A DNA stretch of 64,000 bases from Portunus trituberculatus (taxonomy: Eukaryota; Arthropoda; Malacostraca; Decapoda; Portunidae), in assembly GCF_017591435.1 (NCBI RefSeq), contig NC_059272.1, positions 4,072,292-4,136,291 on the forward strand, read 5' to 3'. Below, in pieces: positions 1-13,154 of the stretch; within the stretch, counting starts at the first letter, position 1, and every line of letters starts with the position of its first letter. The translations under genes and the position numbers were made by a program. The notes below the pieces were generated by a model, which was given only the letters and a program-made list of their open reading frames with translations, searched no databases and was not told the origin of the DNA.

Positions 1-182
1 TAATGCTCCACTCAAAAAGCGCAGAGCAAATATCACTGAGTAGCATTTAAAAAAAACAAAACGATTTTCTGAGTGTGTGCCAAAATAACCTGGCCAACAT
101 TACCGAAACCGAATTTTCGTAACTGAATCACAACAAGCGCGGCCCGGATCCTGTTGGAGTCACCAAATATACTTCAGACGCT

Positions 183-489
183 ATGCCAGTGTATACGTGT
201 GCTGTAGCAGACTGCAAGTCGACTTCGCGCAAGCGAGATAGAGACGTGAAAGGCTGGAGGGTCTTTCCCAGGAAAAAAAGTTCCAGCACGGAGACGACTT
301 TGGAAAACAAGGTGTAAGCGCGGGCCGACCTGGAAGGCATCCAAGTTCCACGCAGTTTGCTCAAAACATTTTATTAACTGGAATAAGGGACCATCACCAT
401 CCCATCCTGATCCTGAGTTATTTGAATACAGCGACTGGAAGCGAGTGCCGATGGCTCTTAACACGCTAGATTTGTTTATTTTTCGATAG
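183..489 (+). pseudogene. THAP-type zinc-finger exon with a frameshift
   Basis: THAP domains are C2CH zinc-binding DNA-binding modules found in host regulators and in P-element-like transposases. The ATG at 183 opens a frame with the first cysteine pair (CAVADC) followed by GWRVFP. That frame stops at about 315. A second frame carries RRRLWKTRCKRG, then W-KASKFHAVCSKHF (the C..H half and the conserved CS-HF), then HPDPELFEYSDW, and stops at 487-489. The two halves join only if about one nucleotide is changed, most simply in the A7 run near 271. I read it as one THAP domain split by an indel, either real decay or a homopolymer consensus error. No downstream exon is recognised, so host gene versus transposon origin is open. 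Confidence 0.6.
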
Positions 490-2640
<2,151 letters not shown>

Positions 2641-2649
2641 TTGTCTACT

Positions 2650-2985
2650 TGCTATGCCGTCATTGGCGTAGAGGTGTTACAGCACGACAGAGCTCCTTGC
2701 CACCGCACACGTTGTGAAGGAATGGCTGAGAGAACGAGGTTGAGGTGATACCTGACTGGCCACCAAATAGCCCTGATATATCACCTATCGAGAACCTCTG
2801 GGCTTTACTTGAACACAAATTGAGAGAAGAAAACGTCCACCGAGGAGAGATTAAAAGAGGCAATTCATCAGGCTTGGAATGCGATACCTGCGGCAACTCT
2901 GTAGAACCTTGCAGCGTCTCTCCCAGATCGTCTCTTGGAAGTAAGAAAACGCAAAGGACACCCTATAAAAAAGTAAAAGATTAGT
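2650..2985 (+). pseudogene. Tc1-like transposase C-terminal remnant
   Basis: DDE transposases of the Tc1/mariner superfamily cut and paste DNA at TA sites. The C-terminal catalytic part is recognisable across shifted frames: QHDRAPCH with the second catalytic Asp and its APCH context, then VVKEWLRERG, then PDWPPNSPDISPIENLWALL, which contains the family's SPD-PIEN-W signature. This is followed by a degraded HQAWNAIP segment. Several frameshifts and stops and the absence of the N-terminal half show that it is dead. Neither terminal inverted repeat was found. Confidence 0.8.
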
Positions 2986-2999
2986 TAATGAGGCTACAT

Positions 3000-3300
3000 A
3001 TGCATTTCCAATTTCACGATATGTAATTATGTAACAGTTATTTTCAGCACAAGTTGCGTTTGTTGTTTTTCTGCGTGGTCACGTCTTTTGTCGCCGACTG
3101 TATGCTTGTCTTTAATAAAAAAAATAATAATAATAATAATTATTATAAGCTTCATGTATGAAAATTTCTAAAAACTACATAATTTAAACTGAAAATAAAT
3201 GTCCTTGCTTACGTAACACTATTGTCAAAGAAACCGTTAGTATATTTTTTTCACTAGACTCCTATACATTATTAAGTCGCAGGGCCCAATTTGATCAACT
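3000..3300. other. spacer with a short (AAT)n, nothing recognised
   Basis: AT-rich sequence with a small (AAT)n tract at about 3120-3145. No gene or element terminus was recognised. Confidence 0.4.
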
Positions 3301-3324
3301 TTGTAAAATACGCTTAAAACCGGC

Positions 3325-3535
3325 ACTGGTATAGGAGAGGTGGTGTTCTATATATTGAAAATTTCTAAGACCATTAATGTTTCAGAAATCAATGACGAAA
3401 AGGTTAAGAGAGCGGTGTCTAGATATTTAGGTTTCTTACTGGAAGACCAGTTTAATCTAGGGGCATTTATAATCCCCTCAGAAGGGGACTCCAAGGCTGG
3501 TGTAGGTATCACCATATTAATTTTGAAATTTTAGA
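3325..3535 (-). mobile_element. diverged fragment of LINE A, 5' region
   Basis: The plus-strand text follows 7880-8045 in order (GAGAGGTGGTGTTC, a shared AAAATT-AGA-TCTAAGACC-like stretch, then CCCC-GAGGGGGACTC) with many substitutions. That places it at the N-terminal end of the LINE A endonuclease ORF, in minus orientation. It has no intact frame. Confidence 0.6.
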
Positions 3536-3544
3536 AGGGTGTGT

Positions 3545-3700
3545 TGTTACGTACATGTTTTGTACGAAGGAGAGTTATCTTTAGAGAGCAGGGTGTGACT
3601 GCCGTTGTGGCATGAAGAAGTGTCCCACCATGACGAGACGGGAAGTAAAGACCTGCCCTGCCAGACGCACGAATCATTCGCTCCACGGAGCGACGTGGAC
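3545..3700. repeat. short interspersed module shared with 8690-8830
   Basis: The motif GGCATGAAGAAGTGTCCCAC at about 3609 recurs inverted at about 8795-8815, followed in both places by an ACCATGACGA-like stretch. Both copies lie next to LINE A sequence, so this may be a shared leader or a small nonautonomous element. Its boundaries are not defined. Confidence 0.4.
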
Positions 3701-3718
3701 GCTTTAGTTGCGCCCAAC

Positions 3719-3803
3719 ACCAACACCAAAAACGCAAACACCAACACCACCATCACCATTACCAACACCAACAACAATAATGATGATAATAATAATAATA
3801 ATG

Positions 3804-3858
<55 letters not shown>

Positions 3859-3876
3859 TGATGATAGCTGTATAGC

Positions 3877-3926
<50 letters not shown>

Positions 3927-3935
3927 ATAACGATA
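3719..3935. repeat. compound trinucleotide microsatellite
   Basis: CAACAC-rich tract (3719-3775), then (AAT)n/(GAT)n (3775-3865), then (TAG)n (3877-3925). The open frames through it (poly-Asn, poly-Ser on plus; poly-Leu, poly-Ile on minus) are low-complexity artefacts. Confidence 0.95.
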
Positions 3936-4094
3936 GATAATAAAGAACATAGCAACAACACCAAGGTGAGCAATACTGATGATAACATTTAAAAGAATCA
4001 ACAATACTAAACCCTTTATCATTATCATTCATGCTAATATCAATTCTAATTACCTAACTCTTAATAACATTTCCATCATTAACGTTGCCTTTAA

Positions 4095-4147
4095 AATAAC
4101 AATAATAATAATAATTATAATTATAATAATAATAATAATAATAAATA
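4095..4147. repeat. (AAT)n microsatellite
   Basis: Imperfect AAT/ATT tract, directly beside the 3' end of the L2-like LINE remnant on its left side. It may be derived from that element's tail. Confidence 0.85.
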
Positions 4148-4149
4148 CT

Positions 4150-5022
4150 TTATTTAGTCAATTTGTAATACGTACAAATTGAAACTCTTTGTGGATCCAG
4201 ATCATTCAAAGTTACAGTTACAACCCACATATAGTACAACACAATAAAATATCTGTTACAAGGTAAGGTCCAAGACTAAAACTATATACGCTACACTATT
4301 TTAAAAACACCATGTTGTAAATTCATCATGCATCAGAATCGAAATCACAGTGGAAGCAATAACTTTACCTTTTTTGCATGGACATAATTATACAATTTAA
4401 TGCTAACTGGTACAAATGATTTTTTATATCTAGATGTTTTCTGTGAAGATAATCCCAATTTTTTTTTCCAGATCTTAAGAACACATAGTTATCATTGAGA
4501 GGATGGGTATTGTCGTTCATTATTTTCCTAGTTGTACACAATACATTTCTAGAATATAGGTCATCTAGTGTTGTTACCTTTACACCCAATTTATCAGCAA
4601 TTCTCACAACCTTTTTGAGTTTCTTCTTGTTTTTTACAGTGAAGCACCCATACAGCGTTGTTAAACCAAAACACAGAGTTGACTCAATAACAGACTTATA
4701 GAACATAGCAAGAAGAGTAGTTCCAACTTTTAGATTTCTTAAAATTCTCAGAAAGTTAATTTTCTGCATACATTTGCCATACACCTTCTTTGTGTTTACA
4801 TCACCAGTTATTTTATCATCAATTTGCACCCTTAAATATTTATAATCGTGTACAATTTCTATCTGTTTCTCTTTAATTACAAGATTTTGAGTACACCTCT
4901 CCCTCTTAAGAAAATCAATTAACATTTTCTTTGTCTTTTTTACATTTAAATTCAAATTATCATCATCACACCATTTAACAAAATTATTTACTTGAGAACT
5001 AGGTAAATATGGAATGTTTTGC
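4150..5022 (-). pseudogene. LINE reverse transcriptase C-terminal remnant (L2-like)
   Basis: Non-LTR retrotransposon ORF2 C-terminal region, downstream of the RT catalytic core. On the minus strand the frame reads FVKWCDDDNLNLNVKKTK (thumb onset), then a YKYLRVQIDDK strand, FLRILRNLKVGTTLLAMFY and CFGLTTLYG. A cysteine-poor tail ends with NDNTHPLNDNYVFLRSGKK. This order is typical of L2/Rex-type LINEs. The upstream palm domain is absent. The tail of LINE A (poly-T at 5023-5037 on the plus strand) directly abuts it, so LINE A may have inserted into it. No A-BOX-YADD motif is present, and the copy is dead. Confidence 0.7.
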
Positions 5023-5464
5023 TTTTTTTTTTTTTTTACGTAGGGAAGAGGGCCAGCCAAGGGCAAAAAAAAAGAAAGTTAGAAAAAAGCCCACTTCAGC
5101 GCTGGCTCTCCAAAGAGTACAAAAAGTGCCAAAACCGTTAGCCAGAATTAGGGGAGCAAATGCCTCAATACCTCCCTCTTAAAAGAAGACAAGTTGTAGG
5201 AATTTGGAAATACAGATGCAGGGAGGGAGTTCCAGAGTTTACCAGTGAAAGGGATGAATGATTGAGCGTACTGGTTAACTCTTGCATTAGAGAGTTGGAC
5301 AGACTAGGGATGAGAGGAAGAAGAAAGCCTTGTGCAGCGTGGCCGCAGGAGGAGAGAAGGCATGCAGTTAGCAAGATCAGTAGAACAGTTACCATGAAAA
5401 TAGCGATAAAACATAGAAAGGGATGCAACATTTCGGCGGTGAGAAAGAGACTGAAGACAGTTAG

Positions 5465-7018
5465 TCAGAGGAGGGAGTTGATGAGACGAAGAGCTTTCGA
5501 TTCCACCCTATCAAGCAAAGCTGTGTGACTGGAACCCCCAAACATGCGAAGAGTACTCCATACAGGGACGGATAAGGCCCTTATACAGAGTAAGCAGTTG
5601 GAGGGCGAGAAAAACTGGCGGAGACGCCTCAGAACACCTAACTTCATAGAAGCTGTTTTAGCAAGAGATGAGATGTGAAGTTTCCAGTTAAGATTATGAG
5701 CAAAGGACAGACCGAGGATATTCATTGTGGAAGAGGAGACAGTTGAGTGTCATTGAAGAAGAGGGGATAGTTGTCTGGAAGGTTGTGTCGAGTTGATAGA
5801 TGGAGGAATTGAGTTTTGAGGCATTGAAAACTACTAGATTTTCTCTGCCCCAATCGGAAATTTTAGAAAGATCGGAAGTCAGGCGTTCCGTGGCGTCCCT
5901 GCGTGATCTGTTAATTTCCTGAAGGGTTGGACGTCTCTGAAAGAACGTGGAAAGATGTAGGGTGGTATCATCAGCGTAGGAGTGGATAGGGCAAGAAGTT
6001 TGGTTAAGAAGGTCATTAATGAATAATAGAAAGAGAGTGGGTGACAGGACAGAACCCTGAGGAACACCACTATTAATAGGTTTAGGAGAAGAACAGTAGC
6101 CGTCTACCACAGCAGCAATAGAGCGGTCGGAAAGGAAACATGAGATAAAGTTGCAGAGAGAAGGATAGAAGCCGTAAGAGGGCAGTTTTGAAATCAAAGC
6201 TTTATGCCAGACTCTATCAAAAGCTTTTGATATGTCTAACGCAACAGCAAAAGTTTCACCGAAATCTCTAAAAGAGGATGACCAAGACTCAGTAAGGAAA
6301 GCCAGAAGATCACCAGTAGAGCGACCTTGACGGAAGCCATACTGGCGATCAGACAGAAGATTGTGAAGTGACAGATGTTTGAGAATCTTCCTATTCAGGA
6401 TAGATTCAAAAACTTTAGACAAGCAAGAGATTAAAGCTATAGGACGGTAGTTTGAGGGGTTAGAACGGTCACCCTTTTAGGAACAGGCTGAATGTAGGCG
6501 AACTTCCAGCAGGAAGGAAAGGTAGAAGTCGATAGACAAAGTTGGAAGAGTTTGGCCAGGCAAGGTGCAAGCACAGAAGCACAGTTTTTGAGAACAATAG
6601 GAGGGACCCCATCAGGTCCATAAGCCTTCCGAGGGTTTAGGCCAGCAAGGGCATGGAAAACATCATTACGAAGAATTTTGATTGTAGACATGAAATAGTC
6701 AGAGGGAGGAGGAGAGGAGGACAAGCCCAGAATCGTCCAAGGTGGAGTTGTGAGCAAAGGTTTGAGAAAAGAGTTCAGCTTTAGAGACAGAAGAGATGGC
6801 AGTGGTGCCATCAGGATGAAATAAAGGAGGAAAGATGAAGAAGTGAAGTTATTTGAGATGTTTTTGGCTAGATGCCAGAAGTCACGAGGAGAGTTTGAGT
6901 TTGAAAGATTTTGACATTTCCTATTTATGAAAGAGTGTTTGGCAAGTTGAAGAACAGACTTGGCATGATTCCGGGCAGAGATATAAAGTGCATGAGATTC
7001 AGGAGATGGAAGGCTCAA
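5465..7018 (-). pseudogene. LINE A reverse transcriptase, broken into frames
   Basis: RT domain of LINE A in at least three frames. 7018-6437 holds the linker and RT-1 (KAYGPDGVPPIVLKNC, PSCWKFAYIQPVPK). 6422-5694 holds SDRQYGFRQGRS, VALDISKAFDRVWH, SGVPQGSVLSP and the catalytic YADDTTL. 5725-5465 holds the thumb (LGLSFAHNLNWKLHI, LGVLRRLRQFF). The catalytic residues are present, but the frame changes make it a pseudogene. Confidence 0.85.
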
Positions 7019-7209
7019 GTACCTTTTGTGGGCAACCTCTCTATCATGTATAGCACGAGAACAGGCTGAGTTAAACCAAGGTTTAGAAGGTTTAGGTTGA
7101 GAAAAGAATGAGGAATGTACGCCTCCATGCCAGATACTAACACCTCTGTTATGCGTTCAGCACAAAGAGATGGGTCTCTGACACGGAAGCAATAATCATT
7201 CCAGGAAAA

Positions 7210-8190
7210 TCAGCATAATACCTCCTCAGGTCCCCCAACTGGCAGAGGCAAAACGCCAGAGGCACCTTCGCTTTGGGGATCCTGCGGAGGGATTGGAAAA
7301 ATAGGACAAGATACAGAAATGAGATTGTGATCGGAGGAGCCCAACGGAGATGAAAGGGTGACAGCATAAGCAGAAGGGTTAGAGGTGAGGAAGAGATCAA
7401 GAATGTTGGGCGTGTCTCCAAGACGGTCAGGAATACGAGTAGGGTGTTGCACCAGTTGCTCTAGGTCATGGAGGATAGCAAAGTTGAAGGCTAGTTCACC
7501 AGGGTGGTCAGTGAAGGGAGAGGAAAGCCAAAGCTGGTGGTGAACATTGAAATCTCCAAGAATGGAAATCTCAGTGAAAGGGTAGAGGGACAGAATGTGC
7601 TCCACTTTAGAAGTTAAGTAGTCGAAGAAATTACTATAGTCAGAAGAGTTAGGGGAGAGATAAACAGCACAGATGAATTTAGTTTGAGAGTGACTGTTAA
7701 GTCGTAGCCAGATGGTGGAAAATTCGGAAGACTCAAGAGCGTGGGCACGAGAGCAAGTTAAGTCATTGGAATGAGAATGAGAATAGAGAAAGTAGGAGGG
7801 AACAGAGAAGGGGCTACTGTCAGTTGCCTCACACAGCTGTGTTTCGGTGAGGAAAAGAAGATGAGGTTTAGTAGAGGAGAGGTGGTGTTCCACAGATTGA
7901 AAATTAGATCTAAGACCGCGAATGTTGCAGAAGTTAATGTAGAAAAAGTTGAGGGAGGTGTCAAGGCATTTGTGGTCTTCAACAGGAGAGGTGTCCGACC
8001 TGGGGACATTTTTGGTCCCCTCCCCAGAGGGGGACTCCGGGGCGTTGTTTATTTTGGGTCCCATTTTTCTTTTAAATTTTGATTTGGAGTGAAGGGTGTA
8101 TGTGTGGTAAGTGCATGTAGTTTTGTGTGAAGTAGGAGAGCTGTCTTTAGAGGGTAGGCTGTGACTATCCCCTTGAGTTGTGAGACACAA
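7210..8190 (-). pseudogene. LINE A endonuclease (APE type) segment
   Basis: Apurinic-endonuclease-like domain that nicks the insertion target. Residues start near MGPKINNAPESPSGEG. The conserved steps are all visible: FCNIRGLRSN (first Asn), FLTETQL (catalytic Glu), AVYLSP, ILGDFNVHH (Asp-x-Asn) and SSDHNLISV (terminal Ser-Asp-His). The domain itself is uninterrupted for about 326 codons and loses frame near 7210. Linked RT blocks follow in other frames downstream on the minus strand. Confidence 0.85.
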
Positions 8191-8335
8191 AGGGAAACAT
8201 TCAATGAGATCACAACTAGCTTTAATGGAAGGTTCACAGCATCTCCTGAACTAGTGCTATTAAATCTCACTGGGGGTAAGTTATTGTTTCGGTAGGTGTC
8301 TACTACCTCCTCCTCCATGCTGCTGCTTTATTCTT

Positions 8336-8690
8336 ACTAATGTAAGCATTTATAATTCCTAATTAAGTTAAAAAAAAATGACCCTATAAAGCAGCCAACT
8401 GCTGTTTGTCACCAGCACTGGTTATTTGACAAGTGGTAACAAATGCATCGTAGTCATACACCTCACCGAGCACAGCGGTCAGAGTAGAGACCAGCAGGGA
8501 TATGAACGCCCGTCACGGTCGGCGACCACTTTATAAATGACTTCTTTTCCTACTAAGAGATCCCCATACATATATTTTAGTAAATTTCGACTGCCAGAGA
8601 CGTACACTTCCTCAAAATAGGTATACTGAATGATATACTATTCTATGTTAAGTTTTTGGGAAAATCAAGATTGTCTGAGCGTTTTCCCCA
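8336..8690. other. unassigned spacer
   Basis: No coding frame was recognised. At about 8500-8520 a GTTCATATCC-like stretch on the minus strand resembles a Pol III B box, but without a convincing A box; it is not called. Confidence 0.3.
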
Positions 8691-10114
8691 TTGGAATTGT
8701 ACTGGATGAGGAGATCCTCTCCCTGCAGGCTCGGCGTGCGTTCTGCCGGCGTGCGGTACGATATCTTGGGAACTTTCCCATTTCGTCATGGTGGGACACT
8801 TCTTCATGCCACACCCCCCTTGAGTTGTATGATGACACACACGAGGGGATCGTTGACAACGGTTCCAAAGATAATGTGACCAGAGTCCCGCTTTTTTGAC
8901 GTCTGTCCCGCCTTTTTTTTAAAGTTAGCAAATGTCCCGCTTTTTTATACAAAATGCCCCACATTTTTATGGAATAGTACTGATATATCCAATTATACAA
9001 TATCACTAGCTGGTAACTTCATGGTTTAGGCCTACGAGTCGAGTGCCATAGCCTTGCGTCACACTGTACTCGTATTAGACGTGTCTCCCTTGAGCTTAGA
9101 TTCGCCAGTCATTGCCGTCGCCGAGTGCAGCGTGGCAGTGTTTGATCAGCAGCCTTCGGATTAACTACACTTCTCGTGTGTTACTGCCACTCGCTCTGAT
9201 TGCGTTTTGGCTATTTATTCACCATGTCAAAGTGAAAGTGCACATTCAATGAGCGTTTACAGTCTGAATACCCATTCATTAGGAAGAGTGTTTCTGCAAG
9301 TGATGTACGTTGTGAAAAATGCAAAAGTGACTTCAGCATTGCACATGGTGGAGTTAGTGATATAATTAAACATCTCAGCACCAAGAGACATAAGTTAGCT
9401 GATATTAGTGCTTCCTCAAGCTAAGCTGTTTCTGATTACTTTAAAAGTGCCAGGCCCAGTGACAAGGATCTGGAGGTGGCTGCTACTGAAGGTTTGTGGG
9501 CTTACCACACAGTTAGAGAAAATCAAAGCTTTAAGTCTACAGACTGTGTAACAAAAATTTTTAAAGCATGCTTTGAACCTAAATTTTCATGTACTAGAAC
9601 GAAGTGTGACGCAATTGTTACAAGTGTCTTTGCACCATATGCTGAGAAAGAACTTGAGCGCCAAATGAAGGATGCACACTGCGTAACACTGTTAACAGAT
9701 GCAAGCAACCATGGCAACACCAAGCTATTCCCTGTTCTGATTCGCTTCTTTCAGCCATATGAAGGTACTCAAGTGAAACTGCTTGACTTGAAATCTCAAC
9801 CTGGAGAAACCTCAGATATAGTTCTGGATTATTTAAGAGAGATAATAAAGAAACATGAGTTGAACAAAAAATTAGTTGCTTTTTGTGGTGACAATAACTA
9901 CTAACTTATTTCGGTGGTGCAGCAAGAAAAGGAGTCAATAATATCTTCAGGAAGCTGAATGACTATATTGGTAGAGAACTAATTGGGATTGGTTGTTTTG
10001 CACACATTGTACATAATGCTGTTCAAGCTGCTAGTGACTGTTCTCCCTATTGACATAGAGGCAGTTGTTGCAAAAATCTACACATACTTTTACATCTACA
10101 CTGTTCGAGTAGAG

Positions 10115-10729
10115 CAGTGGTTCTTAACCTCTTTACTACCACGCCCTCTCTAGGAACTACTCTTTCCCTCCACGCCCCCTTGCATCTATAGACAAATTTC
10201 ACTCCCAGATTTAAAAAGAAAATAAAGAAAATCTTTTTAGTCCATTTACTAAGCATGAATTACATTAGTGAGATATTTGACACTGCTCTAAGCTACCAGA
10301 TCTTGAATACATGGTTAGTGAGATATTTGACACAGCTCTAAGCTACCAGATCTTGAATACATAGTTAGTGAGATATTTGACACTGCTTCTTACCTTCCAG
10401 ATCTTGAATACGTGGTCGAATGCTTGAGAGTGCACAACGTAAGTCCCCTTCAACGTTCAGGCGGTTTCTGTACTTGGTTTTGATAACAACGAGCATGGAA
10501 AATGCAGTTTCACATAGATATACGAAAAATAGTATGTCTGGGAGACTTTAGAAAACAGAGTTAGTAACGACGATACTTCTGTATTATTTTACAGTACTGG
10601 CCCATGCTCTTGTCATGAAAATAACCCATAAATGGAAAAACTTCTACTTTTCACCTGAGGCTCGTGCCCCTCCTGGAAATCACCCAAGCCCCCCCTAGGG
10701 GGGCACGCCCCCCAGGTTAAGAACCACTG
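10115..10729. mobile_element. nested hAT-type nonautonomous element 1 (615 bp)
   Basis: Terminal inverted repeat CAGTGGTTCTTAACCT at 10115, with its reverse complement ending at 10729. Perfect 8-bp target duplication GAGTAGAG at 10107-10114 and 10730-10737. It contains no transposase frame, but does contain three tandem 50-bp repeats. It was inserted into the hAT transposase gene. Confidence 0.95.
10265..10414. repeat. 3 x 50-bp tandem repeat
   Basis: Units start at 10265, 10315 and 10365 with TTAGTGAGATATTTGACAC. Units 1 and 2 are nearly identical; unit 3 is diverged in its middle. They lie inside nested element 1. Confidence 0.9.
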
Positions 10730-10863
10730 GAGTAGAGGAACTGAAAGAGTTTTGCGACTTTGTGGAGATAGAGTACAAGCAGTTGCTGGGGTACAGCAAA
10801 ACGAGGTGGCTGGCATTAATGCCTGCAGTTGAAAGAATAATAAAGTTGTTTCTAGGTCTAAGA

Positions 10864-11242
10864 CAGTGGTTCTTAACCTGGGGTACTTGTACCCCCAAGG
10901 GGTACGAAACCTTAAACCTAGGGGTACGAGACATGGTAGGCAGTGCAATGGTACCGTATATTTACCATGAGAAAGCAAAACATATATTTTCCTAATTTTT
11001 CTCTTACTATAATTGTCTCAATTTTTTAAGTTAAGTTTTCAAGTTGAATCCCACTAATTGACACTTTTTATTTGAAATATAAAAAATTGCCTTTGTTCAG
11101 TAATTAAAAAAATATATTCTCAGCAAGGTTTTTATCACTAATACTTTTCATATGTTTGTATAGTATTTATATTGGCGGGGGTACGAGAATTTTTTTTGAG
11201 ATATCAAGAGGTACGGGTACTGAAAAAGGTTAAGAACCACTG
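10864..11242. mobile_element. nested hAT-type nonautonomous element 2 (379 bp)
   Basis: The same terminal inverted repeat as element 1 (CAGTGGTTCTTAACCT at the left; reverse complement ending at 11242). Perfect 8-bp target duplication GTCTAAGA at 10856-10863 and 11243-11250. The interior is AT-rich and noncoding, with GGGGTACGAG-like motifs near both ends. It is a second, independent insertion into the same transposase gene. Confidence 0.95.
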
Positions 11243-12138
11243 GTCTAAGATCATACTTCCAAAGTCAAAGTAAATGTCCGGTGCTACTGAAAAACTTTTT
11301 TGAGAACCCACAAGCAGAAATATGGCTCAATTTTGTTCATTCTCAAGCAGCTGCTTTTTAGCAAGTGATTCTAAAGATTGAAGGGGAAAGCATTTCTGCT
11401 GGGGAAGTGTTGAGTGCTGTATCTAACTTGAAGGACACGCTGCAGTCAAAAAAAGATAATGTCTTCTTGCCACACTCCATCAGAAAACTAGTGAGCAAAC
11501 TTGAACATGAGGGTCTGGCTGATCCTTCAGCTATAAGAAATGTAGTGGTTGAGTTTTATAACACTTGTATTAACTACTTGGATCAGGGGTCAGCTAACCT
11601 ACCTAATCTTGGATGCATGCAATGGGTTTCATTTAAGCAAGTTCCAAACTGGTCAGATGTTGAGAAAACGATGGATTTTGCTGCTGAAAAACAAATGTTT
11701 GACATCAGATTTGACTCGAGTTTATTTGATGAGTTTGCTTGTGCTGCCAAGTACATCACTGACAGAGTAGCTGAGTGGAATGAGTCAAACGTACCAGCAG
11801 ACCAGCGGTGGGCGCAAGTTTTCACTCACTGCAAAGCTCGAGATGTCAGTCACCAACACATGTCTGAACTTGTTCGGTTTGTACTCTGTCTTCCTGGAGC
11901 AAATGCTTCTACTGAACGTGAGTTCTTTCACATGAATAAAATATGGACATCTGAAAAAACCCAGCTGAAAGTCCCAACTTTTAAAGCATTGCTGATGACA
12001 AAGGTTAATTTCAAGCATAATGTATGGAGTTCTACGGTGTGCTGAAATCAACTCCAGAATTATTAAAGATTTCATCCATGAAAAGTATGAGAAGTAAAGG
12101 TACGTAAAGAAATTTTTTTGGATGTTTGTATTATCTTT

Positions 12139-12141
<3 letters not shown>

Positions 12142-12220
<79 letters not shown>
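12142..12220. repeat. (AT)n microsatellite inside the hAT element
   Basis: Uninterrupted AT dinucleotides about 40 bp inside the right terminus of the hAT transposon. Confidence 0.95.
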
Positions 12221-12223
<3 letters not shown>

Positions 12224-12369
12224 AATGTCCCCCTTTTACGGTAAAAAATCTGGTCACATTATCCAAACAGCTCCCAGAGAGATAGATCCAACAACAGTCG
12301 CGTGGAGCAGACCTACTGTCCTAGACTGTATGTACAAGGGGGAATAGGGTCATAGAGCTTTACTGTCTC

Positions 12370-13089
12370 CAAAATAGCAAAATTTGGGTGCAGTTTTGGA
12401 AAAAAATAATAAATAAATTGGGGGAAGAGGTGGATGTAGATGGCGCTGCCAGACGTGTGATTTCAAAACATTCGTCATGCCTGGAGACCCCAAAGCCAAG
12501 AGTTATTGAAACGACAGTAGGCCTGAGGAAGTTGGATGAGGAATATACTGACAAGGAGTTTTCGGATTTTAGGGAAGAAAAAGGTAACATGAGAAGGCTG
12601 GTGACTGTGAAAAGGAAGATGAAATACAGGAAAGAAGTACTATCAAGTATCCTACAAAAACAAGACAGATTAGTAAAAGAAAACACTGAAGTAAAGGAGA
12701 GAATTGAAAAATGTGAGAAAGTGAGATGTAAACCAAGTGATGAAAGAAGAGATGGAGGAGTTGAATAAACAAAATGGTTTATTAATTAATGGCTTCATGC
12801 AGCGAATATGAGGAATCATTAAAAACACCTACAAGAGAAAATTCAGGATAGGGCAGGAAAAGTTGAAAGTGGAATGGATGAGATAAAGCTGGAGGAAGTA
12901 AGGAATGCCTGGAGGAAAGATCAGGAAGAGGAAAAAGTCAAATTTTCAGAGGTAGTCCAGACAGATTAAAGAAAAAAATAAGACAGTAATACAAGTCATT
13001 AAAGAAAGGGAAGATCTGGTGTGGGACACAGTGGACAAGAAGAAATGTTCCCTAATTTTGGGGCTGAAAAAAAAATCCCTAACAAGTTC

Positions 13090-13154
<65 letters not shown>

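Larger units (their letters stand above)
5023..8325 (-). mobile_element. LINE A: jockey-like non-LTR retrotransposon, frameshifted
   Basis: A minus-strand element with a poly(A) tail (T15 at 5023-5037). Order from the 5' side: leader about 8325-8190, endonuclease ORF, RT ORF, 3' UTR. It encodes an APE-type endonuclease and a reverse transcriptase that mediate target-primed reverse transcription. Several frameshifts separate the blocks (breaks near 7210, 7020, 6430 and 5700), so this copy cannot make a full polyprotein. No separate ORF1 was recognised. A 3'-end copy lies at 31491-32020, and 5' fragments at 3325 and 18317. Clade assignment (jockey-like) is by motif appearance only. Confidence 0.85.
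9224..12045 (+). pseudogene. hAT transposase (BED/ZBED-type), disrupted
   Basis: hAT transposases combine an N-terminal zinc finger, a split RNase H-like DDE fold and a C-terminal dimerisation region. The ATG at 9224 is followed by an in-frame stop at codon 4. The finger is readable as RCEKCKSDFSI...HLSTKRHK. The next block (9476-9904) contains VTLLTDASNHGNTKLFPVLI, with the first catalytic Asp region, and FCGDN. The conserved RWLALMPAVERI segment lies between the two nested insertions, near 10803. The C-terminal frame (11365-12045) includes LPGANASTEREF, the hAT dimerisation signature. In-frame stops (near 9237, 9424, 9902, 11361) and the insertions make it nonfunctional. Confidence 0.85.
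8872..12261 (+). mobile_element. complete hAT-superfamily DNA transposon (inactive)
   Basis: The ends carry matching 13-bp terminal inverted repeats: TAATGTGACCAGA at 8872, and its reverse complement ending at 12261. They are flanked by an 8-bp target duplication with one mismatch (TCCAAAGA at 8864-8871, TCCAAACA at 12262-12269). Subterminal TGTCCCGC-rich repeats follow the left end. Inside is a transposase gene (9224-12045) interrupted by stops and by two nested hAT-type elements (10115-10729, 10864-11242). An (AT)n tract (12142-12220) sits just inside the right end. Length and TSD fit hAT. Confidence 0.85.

Noticed and set aside
3547..4032. Poly-Leu, poly-Ile and poly-Asn/Ser open frames
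   Set aside because: Translations of AAT/TAG trinucleotide repeats; there is no flanking coding signal.
8455..8545. Minus-strand tRNA-derived SINE from a GTTCATATCC-like B box
   Set aside because: No convincing A box at the right distance, no tail, and no second copy in the window.
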